64,000 nucleotides of DNA from Mumia sp. Pv4-285 (GTDB taxonomy: Bacteria > Actinomycetota > Actinomycetes > Propionibacteriales > Nocardioidaceae). The translations under genes were made by a program, and so were the position numbers. Where the stretch lies: assembly GCF_041320275.1 (NCBI RefSeq), contig NZ_CP162023.1, forward strand, positions 186,001 to 250,000, read 5' to 3'. Below are positions 16,746 through 25,050 of the stretch, piece after piece; the stretch's first letter is position 1; every line of letters starts with the position of its first letter. The notes beneath the pieces are model-generated. The model ran no database searches. It was not told the DNA's origin and worked only from the letters and a program-made list of their open reading frames with translations.

Positions 16746-17905
16746 CGGACGCTCGAGGCTGAGGTCGCCTCGAGCTCGGGGAACGACAGCAGCACCATGT
16801 CGACGAGCTGGTCGAGCGGGCGGGTCAGCGGATCGGTCGCCGGTACGCCGAGCTCGAGCTCGATCGCGTCGATCGCATCACCGATCTCGCGGTCGTCCAT
16901 CTGCTCGTGGTTGACCGTGACGCCGATGACCCGGGTGTCGGCGAACGCCTCGATCAGCTCGACCTCGCTGGCGACCGAGGGCATCGGGACCATCGGGAAG
17001 TCGCCGAGGACGTCACGCTTCGGTGCGTGCTGGACGATGACGCCCGCGGGTCGGCTGCCGCGCAGGATGTGGGCAGAGGTCAGGTAGGCGGGGTGGCTGA
17101 GTGCGCCCTGACCCTCGACGACGATCACGTCGGGGTTCTCGCCCTCGAACGCGGCGACGACCTGGTTCTCGACCTCGCCCGAGCAGAACTGAGGGACCAG
17201 CGCGTCGAGCGCGACGCCGTACTTGCCGCCCTGGATCAGCGTCGTCTGGCCGGTGCCGACCATCACCGCGTGGATGCCGCGGGCGTTCAGTGCCTGGACC
17301 AGCAGGGTCGCCGTCGTGCGCTTGCCGATCGCCCCGTCGGTGCCGAGGACGGCGATGCGGGGACAGGTCACGTCGAAGATCCGCCCGGAGAAGAGGTGGA
17401 GGTCCTTCTTCTCCTTCGGGCGGCGGATGTCCGTGATCGTCACGCCGGCGACGAGGCTGGCGGCGACGAACTCGGCGTCGTCGTTCAAGAACTCGTGGAG
17501 CCCGTTGATGATGTGCATGCCGCGAGCGATGCCGTCGAGAAGGACCACGCGCTGGGCGGACGAGAGCAGCCCGTCGGCCGGAGCCACGCCGCAGATGAGG
17601 TAGTCGGGGACGTAGCCCGCGTGCGCGATGGCCTCGCTGAGGTCGGCGAGCACCGGGATGCCCGCGGGGGTGCCGTCGAGGAACGACCCGGCGTCCACGC
17701 CGGCCTGCATGCTGTCGATGACGCTGAGGATCTCGTACCGCTCCGAGTGACGTACGAGGCCGTTCGCCGTCTTGCCGTCCTGCTCACCGAACTGCCCCTC
17801 GCAGTACACGATGGCCGAGGTGCCGGTCGGCGGCGCGACGGGCGTTCCGGGCATCGTCTCGGGGTAGGAGTCGGCGGCGTCAGAGCAGGGAATGGTGGGG
17901 GACAT
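16742..17905 (-). CDS. DUF1611 (DgcN-like) P-loop protein
   Basis: A 387-residue DUF1611 protein. It has a Rossmann-like N-terminal domain, then a P-loop GTDGAIGKRTT and GQGALSHPAY. The founding member DgcN was described as a D-glutamate N-acetyltransferase, and the coupled racemase gene fits a D-amino-acid pathway. The start was set at the second ATG (17905) because AGGAGA lies just upstream; the first ATG would add six residues. The neighbour context is conserved-looking, but the exact reaction here is inferred. Confidence 0.8.
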   Translation of the reverse strand: MSPTIPCSDAADSYPETMPGTPVAPPTGTSAIVYCEGQFGEQDGKTANGLVRHSERYEILSVIDSMQAGVDAGSFLDGTPAGIPVLADLSEAIAHAGYVPDYLICGVAPADGLLSSAQRVVLLDGIARGMHIINGLHEFLNDDAEFVAASLVAGVTITDIRRPKEKKDLHLFSGRIFDVTCPRIAVLGTDGAIGKRTTATLLVQALNARGIHAVMVGTGQTTLIQGGKYGVALDALVPQFCSGEVENQVVAAFEGENPDVIVVEGQGALSHPAYLTSAHILRGSRPAGVIVQHAPKRDVLGDFPMVPMPSVASEVELIEAFADTRVIGVTVNHEQMDDREIGDAIDAIELELGVPATDPLTRPLDQLVDMVLLSFPELEATSASSVR

Positions 17906-18425
17906 GAGTCTCCTCGAGGTCATTCAGAGGAGGCGTCAGAAACGAAAGAGGCCGTGGAAGGCCGGACGGTCGACAAGAAGTCTTCCCTGATAGCCGGCAA
18001 GCTGCCCGCTGTGGCCAACGTAGCAGGGAGGTGCGCGCGGGGGGCGGTTCTGGTCGAGCTCGAGCCGCTCGCCATTCGAATGCCTCGACGCATTGCAGAC
18101 CAGACGTTCTGACTGTCTGGAGCATCTCAACGGGTCCTTGACGAAGTGTTGCGGAAATGACGCGGCCTTCGAAATGTGCCATGCGCGTATCGGATATGGC
18201 GTGAGTTGATGCGCTCCGCGAGGGTGGCTTCTGCTGAGCCAGGGCAATCGGATGTACAGCATCAACTAGGAGGTTAGCAACGGCCCGTCTTCCGACAATT
18301 GTCATCCATTCAGTGGCCGCGCGCACGTGGGCGTGCTTTTGCGCCTACTCTCTCGGACGTCCGAAATCTTCAATAATTGCACCCAAACCCGGCTGGGAAG
18401 ACCGCGTAGTAGCCCTCACGCCTCG
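17906..18425. other. intergenic boundary region, no gene seen
   Basis: About 500 nt between the DUF1611 gene and the RelA/SpoT-like gene. No convincing coding frame or RNA gene. From about 18100 the base composition becomes distinctly more AT-rich, marking the left side of the defence-like island. A 12-nt palindrome TCGGACGTCCGA lies at 18353-18364. No integrase, tRNA or obvious direct repeat was found. Confidence 0.5.
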
Positions 18426-19427
18426 TCACTCAAAGGCAGAAATCAGTCGAGGATCGCCTCCGATTGATGTAGACCCTAACAGCTCGGGCCGTCGCAGACC
18501 GATAATGGCGCCAATGGTTACGAACGCAGAGGCATTCTCTGGCAAATAACCTGCCGGGTCCGACTCCGCGTATCTGCGGATTACCGCCTGCGAATCGGGC
18601 GAAGCAAGGGCAGACATGAGATCATCAACGGTCAGTATTCCTGAAGCGCGAAGCAATTTCGATAGAAGAAACGCATCTTCTATCTCGAGCGCGAGTCCGT
18701 GTGGACCCAATGGCGCCGCATGGCGCCGAGCGGCCGCCATGACGCCGAGCAACTGGATGGTGGAGATTGGGTCGGAGAGCATTCGTCCGCTGGAGTAGTG
18801 CCGACACAGTTCAGAGATTTCGTCTACGATAGCCTTCTCGATGCCCGAGAACTCGCGATCGATTAGTTCGAGCGCGCCCGCCAGCGCATCGAATCTGCGT
18901 AACAGTTCGTTTGGAACGCCAGTGCCAATCTTGTACCTCAATGAGTGTTCGATCTCGGCCCATGCATGGGCGACGACGCTCCGAATTTGGACCTCTACGC
19001 GGGTCGACTCGAGAATACGGGAGGTTCGACCCAAGCCCGATTTCCTCGGCTTGAGCACGAGGTGGCTGCTGCGATATCCCACCTGGCCCATCCCAAGCTG
19101 CTTGGTCTTGTCGCCGGAGCGCGACTCATCAACTTCGAAGGCCGCGCGCAGACGATCGGCGACCTCGACCACGTTGTGCTCATACAGCGTGATGATCCGT
19201 ACGCCCAAGATATCGTCCATTTGCTGACCAGGGCGGCCGTACTTCTTTCGACCTACCTTCTCGGCCGCGGATCCGGGGTCTTTGGCGCGGGCCTCAATGA
19301 CCTGAACGGAGAAGGGACGACCAGATATCGACTCCTCGATCTGCTTCCTAACCTCTTTCGCGGCGTCTCGAAATACCGAATAATTCCGCCGATAATTCTC
19401 CAGCCAGGCGTCGGCCATAACTCCCAT
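18426..19427 (-). CDS. RelA/SpoT-domain (p)ppNpp synthetase-like protein
   Basis: A 333-residue protein with an intact RelA/SpoT synthetase domain (about 10-170). It has R47-x-K49, S53 and K57 of the nucleotide loop, DDILGVRII (D71-D72), G-loop GYRSSH (Y118, H122) and EVQIRSVVAHAWAEIEH (E145 to H161). There is no HD hydrolase, TGS or ACT domain. The C-terminal half (about 180-333) is an unrecognised helical region. It starts 3 nt after the DUF262 gene, in one operon. Known relatives include toxSAS/CapRel toxins, which synthesise ppApp or pyrophosphorylate tRNA during phage infection. An effector role here is inferred. Low-GC composition suggests acquisition by transfer. Confidence 0.8.
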   Translation of the reverse strand: MGVMADAWLENYRRNYSVFRDAAKEVRKQIEESISGRPFSVQVIEARAKDPGSAAEKVGRKKYGRPGQQMDDILGVRIITLYEHNVVEVADRLRAAFEVDESRSGDKTKQLGMGQVGYRSSHLVLKPRKSGLGRTSRILESTRVEVQIRSVVAHAWAEIEHSLRYKIGTGVPNELLRRFDALAGALELIDREFSGIEKAIVDEISELCRHYSSGRMLSDPISTIQLLGVMAAARRHAAPLGPHGLALEIEDAFLLSKLLRASGILTVDDLMSALASPDSQAVIRRYAESDPAGYLPENASAFVTIGAIIGLRRPELLGSTSIGGDPRLISAFE

Positions 19428-19430
19428 CGG

Positions 19431-20453
19431 TCAAACCTTGCCGAGGATGACGTTCTTTAGAATGTCGATCCGAGTCCGTCTAGGTTTGACGTTGTCAGTC
19501 TGGCGACTCTGGGCGATGATGTATCGTGTGTGCTCAGGCCTGCGGGCGTCTTCCGACGCATTGAGACCCAAGTTGAATGCGTCCAGCCGTTCGCGCATTA
19601 GGTCAGGTTTCGGGAGCGGTTCGTCCTCGGCGCGCAGTTCACTGAGTGCGCCAACTAAGGCATACAGGTTGACTGGCCTCTTGAGAAGTGGATACTGGCG
19701 CAGGTTGGGTATGGCGGTTCCGATTGCGTCAAGAATCGCCTTCAATTCCCCTTGCAGTGCCGGGCCTGCTTCGAAACTTTCGCGGAACGAGTTGTAATAG
19801 AGGTCGACTGACTCCTTCTTGTCCTGCGGGCCCTCGTTTAGCAGGATGAGTAGTTCGGCTACCAACTCATCAGCTCTCATGCGGTCCTTGGCCTGACGAG
19901 TCACTATTCCTTGATCGACCCAGAAAGGCCAGGATCCTATCGCCTCGACGAGGATCTTGAATGCACCTTCGTGCGAGGCGTGGCGAAGTTCCTGAGGATT
20001 GAGCGCTACAACGTATCTATTCATTCGTTGAAACATGTCACGAATCCGGCGGGGATCATACCCACTTAACTCTTGCACAACAAAATCGTACGAGAGAATG
20101 CGTTCGCGTTCGTCCGATGACAGAGTCTTCCACCGCTTCCGGTGCCACGGAGCGTCTTCAGGTGACTCTGTGAGTGAGAAGCGGTTCTCCATGAATAGAA
20201 AGACGGCGTTGAGACGCTGTTGTCCGTCAACAACAGCATATTCAACGCGGCTGGTTTGCGCACTGACGCTGCGTTGGAAATAGAGGACCGGAATGGGGAT
20301 ACCGGCAAGAATAGTATCGATCAGATACGCTTTCGCGGGGCGCGACCACACGGCGTTCCTTTGGAACTCGGGTGAGATGCTCAGTTGTCCCGCCTCGTAC
20401 AGTTGGCGAAGTAGGCCCACATCTTTTGTCGTCGTCACGTACTTCCCGGCCAC
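19431..20453 (-). CDS. DUF262 (GmrSD N-terminal / ParB-fold) protein
   Basis: A 340-residue DUF262 protein. It has PEFQRNAVW (28-36), IPIPVLYF (52-59) and the nucleotide-binding DGQQR (76-80). In GmrSD/BrxU-type enzymes DUF262 senses or hydrolyses NTPs and is followed by a DUF1524 HNH nuclease. No DUF1524 or HNH motif is present here. Instead the next gene, 3 nt away, encodes a RelA/SpoT synthetase-like protein. GTG start with AAGGG 7 nt upstream. Inferred role: sensor or regulator of the synthetase partner in a phage-defence operon. Confidence 0.82.
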   Translation of the reverse strand: MAGKYVTTTKDVGLLRQLYEAGQLSISPEFQRNAVWSRPAKAYLIDTILAGIPIPVLYFQRSVSAQTSRVEYAVVDGQQRLNAVFLFMENRFSLTESPEDAPWHRKRWKTLSSDERERILSYDFVVQELSGYDPRRIRDMFQRMNRYVVALNPQELRHASHEGAFKILVEAIGSWPFWVDQGIVTRQAKDRMRADELVAELLILLNEGPQDKKESVDLYYNSFRESFEAGPALQGELKAILDAIGTAIPNLRQYPLLKRPVNLYALVGALSELRAEDEPLPKPDLMRERLDAFNLGLNASEDARRPEHTRYIIAQSRQTDNVKPRRTRIDILKNVILGKV

Positions 20454-21075
20454 CTCAACGCCCTTCCCTAGCCACTACGGCCACGAATGTACCGCGCTGG
20501 GGTCTGAATGCCGAGCTTCTCGCGACGCGTTGCGCGATCGATGCGAGACCTGAACCGAAGGCAGGGCCTGCGGGGGATGAAGTCATACCTGCGTTGTCCC
20601 ATGGATGCGGCGCTGCCGCCATCCGCGTCCTACGCCGAGCTTGATGCCCGCTGCGGTGCCCGCATTGCGCGCCTAGCCAAACGCCATCCGCCGTTCTCCT
20701 GCTCCGCGGGAGGGGCGGTCAGCGCACTCCCACGGCACCCGTCGTTGACCTCAGGATCGGCTCGATTCGTGTCGACCGCACCGTCAGAGTGCGGTACGAG
20801 GCTGACGACGCCATCCGGCAGAGTCGATGCCCGTAACCCGTCAGGGATAGCGATCGGATTTGGCGGGCGGTTGCCGTCGGTCCGCCTTGATGCGGATCGG
20901 AAACCGTCCGAGTGGTCCTTTGAGCGGATGACCGCGCCCCAACTATTGAGTGCCGCTGCGTCTTGCCCGCCCGGTATGGATCAATCCGCAACCTCAGCCC
21001 ACGAGGCATGAGTTCTACCACGGGGCCACCGAGGAGCGGTATGGTGGTTGAACGTTTTCGCCCTGATGGAGCATT
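20454..21075. other. intergenic region between divergent defence-like genes
   Basis: About 620 nt without a convincing gene. Frames of 100-167 codons exist on both strands but have arginine/serine-rich, patternless translations and no ribosome-binding sites. The region must hold the divergent promoters of the DUF262 and AAA genes. A decayed gene remnant is possible but unsupported. Confidence 0.4.
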
Positions 21076-23226
21076 ATGAGATTCAATTCCCTTTCAGTAA
21101 GGAACTTTCGAGCGATCCGCTCCTTCGAAGCGTCGAAGCTTGGGGACTTCGTCGTAATTGCTGGGCCAAATGGATGTGGCAAGTCCTGCGTCTTGGACGC
21201 GGCGCGGCTCCTCAAGTCGGCGTACGGTGGGTACAGTGCGAACGAAGTCATGCAGTGGTTCGGCGAGTTCCAAATCGACCTCCGGGACCGCTCCAACGTT
21301 AGGTCGCTATTTCGCGATCCCTCAAGAAGCATCGAGATCTCTGCTTCGATGTCGTTGGCTGCTGAGGAACGGCAGTATCTCGATGAGGAAGCCGAAGCAT
21401 TGATCGAGCCGGTGGTGTGGCGTGGGTTGTTAGGCCCTCAATTCGATGAGTATCGGAATCACCAGACTGCGCTCGCAACGCTGTACCGGCAACACGGGGA
21501 ACGTGCCAATCAGGAGATTGCGACCAAATCAGCTCTCCTTCGAGAAGGTCTGCAACAGACCGTGCACAATCTGTCACTATCGATCGCCCCGGATGGGAGG
21601 CTCGGCCCCGGACACTCGCTGGTGGCGGAGGTGCTGTTTCAGACGTATAGTCCTGAGAAGTTGGGGATCATTGATTTTCATGGCGCAAGTAGAAACTACG
21701 CTCGCGAGACTCTCGGGGGCGTGAACGTAAACCTCCATGATTCTTCGGACAGTCGCCGTGAGATGTCTCTCTATAACCTTCAGGGTAAGTATTCGAACAT
21801 AAAGACTGAGTTGGCGGGCGCGTATATTAGGGACCTGATCGCTAGAGATGCCGGGACTGTACCAGAGGGTGATTCTGGCCTTGACTCTACGCTTCAAGAA
21901 CTCTTTCGCACATTCTTCCCCGACAAAGAGTATCTGGGAGTACGACCTGAAAGCTCAGGAGGCCTACGATTCTCAGTACGCACCGTCGATGGCGCTAGTC
22001 ACGATATCAATGACCTCAGCTCTGGCGAGAAGGAGGTTTTATACGGCTACCTTAGACTTCGCAGCACAACGCCTCGTCACTCGATGATTTTGATCGACGA
22101 GCCGGAATTGCATTTGAATCCGGCTCTGTTGCGCGGGTTTCCTGACTTCTATCATCGAAATATTGGTCGTGCTCGCGACAATCAGCTATGGCTGGTGACA
22201 CATTCAGACACTCTGTTGCGGCAGGCCGTGGGGAACGCGAACTATAACCTCTTTCACATGACGCCAGCGACGGCCGTTGGCGATGTAGCCGAAAACCAAG
22301 CTGCCGAGATCTTGGCTGATGACCAGCTGGACACCGCAATCGTCTCTCTTGTCGGTGACCTTGCAATGTATCGTCCGAATGCCAAGGTGGCCATCTTTGA
22401 AGGCGGAGGGGGGAGTGACTTCGATGTCACTGTTGTGACTCGACTATTCCCAAAGTTCGCCCAACGTGTGAATTGTGTCAGCGGTGGTAGCAAACGGCGA
22501 GTACGCGATCTATACGGAGTGCTTGCGGAAACGGCGAAGGGCGCCGGGCTCGCGGACAAATTTTACGCGATTGTCGACCGGGACTCGGACCATGAGCGCA
22601 GCGGATTGGAGGAAGGGCACGCCCTCGAATGGGACGCCTATCACATCGAGAATTACTTTCTTTCTCCGACTTACCTTCGGCGCGCTCTGGTAACGCTGGG
22701 CTCCGCAGGGCATTTCGCGGATGACGCGGCAGTCGCCTCTGCTTTGGAAGATACCGCGCGCGAAGTTGTCGATACTCTCGTCATGGAAATCTTGCGGCAG
22801 GATCTAAACGCCGAGATTCGGCGCGCGATCAACCTTGGTGGACGTCCTGGCGACGTCGACCCCGTGACAGCGATTGAACCAGCGTTGGCTGGAACTTGGC
22901 AACGCTTGGCTGACATTCGGACGGCGTTGGACACCGAACAGCTCCGTGAAAGAATTGCGAACTACCGGGAGTCTCTCGAGGTCTCGTTTGAGAAGCAATC
23001 GTGGTCCGTCGATATGCCGGGCCGATCAATCCTGAAGAGGTTTGTCGACAGATACCTTGATGGCAAGGCGGAATACTCGGCGTTTATGGGGGTCGTTCTT
23101 GATAAGATGGCCGACGACAATTATCAACCTCCGGGCATGCTTCGAGTCATCGAACAGATACTGTCGCCAGATCTGACGGAGCATTCGGAGCCCAGGATTC
23201 ATGGTTCCGAGCAGTTGGCACCGTGA
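21076..23226 (+). CDS. AAA (ABC-type) ATPase fused to DUF4435/Toprim-like nuclease, PARIS-like
   Basis: A 716-residue protein. The N-terminal part is an ABC/OLD-like ATPase: Walker A GPNGCGKS (30-37), signature LSSGEKE (314-320), Walker B MILIDEPELHL (D341, E342) and H-loop VTHSD near 374. The C-terminal part is DUF4435/Toprim-like: FEGGGGSDFD (E442), VSGGSKRRV, AIVDRDSD (D501, D503) and WDAYHIENYFL. AriA and AriB of the PARIS anti-phage system carry these two halves, and fused forms are known. This assignment is from domain order only. GGAG lies 4 nt before the ATG. It is divergent from the DUF262-RelA/SpoT operon and shares its lower GC. Antiviral effector role inferred. Confidence 0.78.
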   Translation: MRFNSLSVRNFRAIRSFEASKLGDFVVIAGPNGCGKSCVLDAARLLKSAYGGYSANEVMQWFGEFQIDLRDRSNVRSLFRDPSRSIEISASMSLAAEERQYLDEEAEALIEPVVWRGLLGPQFDEYRNHQTALATLYRQHGERANQEIATKSALLREGLQQTVHNLSLSIAPDGRLGPGHSLVAEVLFQTYSPEKLGIIDFHGASRNYARETLGGVNVNLHDSSDSRREMSLYNLQGKYSNIKTELAGAYIRDLIARDAGTVPEGDSGLDSTLQELFRTFFPDKEYLGVRPESSGGLRFSVRTVDGASHDINDLSSGEKEVLYGYLRLRSTTPRHSMILIDEPELHLNPALLRGFPDFYHRNIGRARDNQLWLVTHSDTLLRQAVGNANYNLFHMTPATAVGDVAENQAAEILADDQLDTAIVSLVGDLAMYRPNAKVAIFEGGGGSDFDVTVVTRLFPKFAQRVNCVSGGSKRRVRDLYGVLAETAKGAGLADKFYAIVDRDSDHERSGLEEGHALEWDAYHIENYFLSPTYLRRALVTLGSAGHFADDAAVASALEDTAREVVDTLVMEILRQDLNAEIRRAINLGGRPGDVDPVTAIEPALAGTWQRLADIRTALDTEQLRERIANYRESLEVSFEKQSWSVDMPGRSILKRFVDRYLDGKAEYSAFMGVVLDKMADDNYQPPGMLRVIEQILSPDLTEHSEPRIHGSEQLAP

Positions 23227-23230
23227 CCGT

Positions 23231-23851
23231 TTAGCCGGCGATCGTAATGGCGGCGGCGACGGCGGTGAGGACACGTTGCGCCGTACGGTCGCCTGCGCGG
23301 CGGCCGAGAGTGGCGCGGTCGCTGGGGTTGCGCCAGAAGTGGTGCACGACCGCCATCAACGGGTAGGTCTCCACGGGGCCGACGAGGTGCAACGTCGTGG
23401 GCTCGCCTTCGACCGGCACGGTGATCGCCAGGAGTTCTCGTCCGTCGACGAGCTCGGCACGGACGTCGACCACGTCACTCCATGGCAGCGAGCTCAGCGT
23501 GTCGCCGGTGAGGATCGCGACGGTGTCGGGGGTGAGCCGCGCAAGGACGACCTTCGGACGCGACGAGAACAGTGACGCGAGCACGCCACCCCCGAACACG
23601 ATGGCCATCAGGACGCCGACGGAGAACGGGAGCCACACGGGAACTGTTCCGCGCCTGGACTGGATCGGCGCGGTCGGGCCTTCGTTGAAGAACGTCGGCC
23701 CTGCGTACTGCAGAACGAAGACCGTCAAGGTGCCGAACGCCAGCGCCGCGACGGCGTACAGGGCGACGTCTCGTACGCGGCGCGGGGCAGGCGTCTCAGC
23801 CAGCAGGGCGCCGTACTGTGTGCGCCAGGTGGCGGGCCGGGGTCGGGACAC
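23231..23851 (-). CDS. two-TM membrane protein with PH-like domain (paralogue A)
   Basis: A 206-residue protein of unknown function. It has two transmembrane segments (about 27-50 and 72-92), then a small beta domain resembling bacterial PH-like domains (VVLARLTPDTVAILTG, LPWSDVVDVRAE). It ends with VVHHFWRNPSDRATLGRRAGDR. The same layout and closing motif occur in the protein at 25016-25675, so these are paralogues separated by two genes. GTG start. High GC returns here, marking the right edge of the island. Confidence 0.65.
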   Translation of the reverse strand: MSRPRPATWRTQYGALLAETPAPRRVRDVALYAVAALAFGTLTVFVLQYAGPTFFNEGPTAPIQSRRGTVPVWLPFSVGVLMAIVFGGGVLASLFSSRPKVVLARLTPDTVAILTGDTLSSLPWSDVVDVRAELVDGRELLAITVPVEGEPTTLHLVGPVETYPLMAVVHHFWRNPSDRATLGRRAGDRTAQRVLTAVAAAITIAG

Positions 23852-23872
23852 GGCGACAAGTATCGCCGACCG

Positions 23873-24232
23873 TCAGGTCGTCTCTGCGTGCTGCCGCCCG
23901 AGCGCGAAAGCGACCTTCTCGATGAGGTCGTACGGGATGGTGTCGCGGTACGGAAACCGCAGGCTGTCCTTGCCGGACCGGTAACGCGCGACCTGGGCTT
24001 CGAGGTCGGGCTCGAGCTCCGCGACGGGATAGATGCCGAGGTGCTTCTTCCAACCGGCAAGGTGTATCGCGTACCGGCCGCCCATGATGATCGCGGCCAT
24101 GCCGTAGCGGACCTTCTCAGGTGCGCCGGGGAGACCGCCGCGGATCGCGTCGGCGGCGAGGGTGACCGGCTCGCGGATGTCGTCGGGGAGGCTCGCGATG
24201 TAGTCGTCGACGGCGGTCATGGGTGTAGTCAA
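23873..24232 (-). CDS. DUF1801 (YdhG-like) protein
   Basis: A 119-residue DUF1801 protein. VDDYIASLPDDIREPV, EKVRYGMAA, YAIHLAGWKKHLGIYP and SLRFPYRDTIPYDLI follow the family pattern in order. Relatives are annotated as iron chaperone-like or simply DUF1801, and the biochemical role is unsettled. A second ATG four codons in is a possible start. Monocistronic; a dispersed repeat follows upstream. Confidence 0.85.
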   Translation of the reverse strand: MTTPMTAVDDYIASLPDDIREPVTLAADAIRGGLPGAPEKVRYGMAAIIMGGRYAIHLAGWKKHLGIYPVAELEPDLEAQVARYRSGKDSLRFPYRDTIPYDLIEKVAFALGRQHAETT

Positions 24233-24240
24233 GCAGCGAG

Positions 24241-24339
24241 TGGTCTCGATCGCTTTGCGCCTCGACCAGCGGATGGGGAGGACCGCGAGCAGCGGAAGGG
24301 AGCGCCTCGACCAGCGGAAGGGAGCGCCTCGACCAGCGT
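24241..24339. repeat. dispersed 28-bp repeat with two half-units
   Basis: One full unit, GGTCTCGATCGCTTTGCG followed by CCTCGACCAG, at 24242-24269 (one mismatch to the others). Two extra half-units of GCGCCTCGACCAGCG type follow downstream at about 24302 and 24324. It lies between DUF1801 (-) and LysE (+). Confidence 0.7.
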
Positions 24340-24411
24340 GAGTGCGGATCTTTGTGCTTGCTGGCGCTAAACGGGGTGCTCCATCCCGGTTTGTCCTGGA
24401 AGGCTTGGAGC

Positions 24412-25050
24412 ATGATCGACACCGCTGCCGCCGTCGGCATCACCCTCGTCGCGCTCGGCATGGTGCTCACACCGGGGCCGAACATGATCTACCTCGTCTC
24501 GCGGAGCATCAGCCAAGGCCCCGCGGCCGGGCTCGTGTCGCTGCTCGGCACGATGGTCGGGTTCGCGGTCTACATGGTGATGGCGAACGTCGGCCTCGCG
24601 GCGGTGTTCGTCGTGGTGCCGTGGCTGTACGTCGCGCTCAAGATCGCCGGCGCCGCGTACCTCTTCTGGCTCGCCTACAAGACCCTGCGCCCAGGCGGCC
24701 TGTCCGCCTTCGAGGCGCGCAACCTGCCGCGTGACTCGCACCGAAGGCTGTTCACGATGGGGCTGACGACGAACCTGCTCAACCCCAAGGCCGCGATCAT
24801 GTACGTCTCGCTGATCCCGCAGTTCGTCGACCTCTCGCGGGGCGACGTGGTGCTCCAGGGCTTCGTGCTCGGCAGCATCCAGATCACCGTGAGCGCGGTC
24901 GTCAACGCGACGCTGATCGTGGTCGCCGGTGCCATCGCCGCGTTCCTCGTACGCCGCCCCGCGTGGATGGCGTGGCAACGCCGGGTCAGCGGCAGCCTCC
25001 TCGGACTCGTCGGAGTCAAGCTTGCGGTGGACGCTCCGAAGCCGGCCTGA
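24412..25050 (+). CDS. LysE/RhtB-family amino-acid exporter
   Basis: A 212-residue membrane protein. It has the LysE signature TPGPNMIYLVSRSISQG near the N terminus, followed by about six hydrophobic segments and the conserved TTNLLNPKAAIMYVSLIPQF. The family exports amino acids or similar small metabolites, and the substrate is not predictable. The ATG was chosen because GGAAGG lies about 7 nt upstream. Its 3' end overlaps the convergent membrane-protein gene by 35 nt. Confidence 0.9.
   Translation: MIDTAAAVGITLVALGMVLTPGPNMIYLVSRSISQGPAAGLVSLLGTMVGFAVYMVMANVGLAAVFVVVPWLYVALKIAGAAYLFWLAYKTLRPGGLSAFEARNLPRDSHRRLFTMGLTTNLLNPKAAIMYVSLIPQFVDLSRGDVVLQGFVLGSIQITVSAVVNATLIVVAGAIAAFLVRRPAWMAWQRRVSGSLLGLVGVKLAVDAPKPA

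Noticed and set aside
19431-20453. A GmrSD-type modification-dependent restriction enzyme
   Set aside because: Only the DUF262 (GmrS-like) part is present. No DUF1524/HNH motif exists in this protein or the adjacent genes.
20508-21011. A 167-codon frame between the divergent defence-like genes
   Set aside because: The translation is patternless and Arg/Ser-rich, there is no ribosome-binding site, and it overlaps other equally long frames on both strands.
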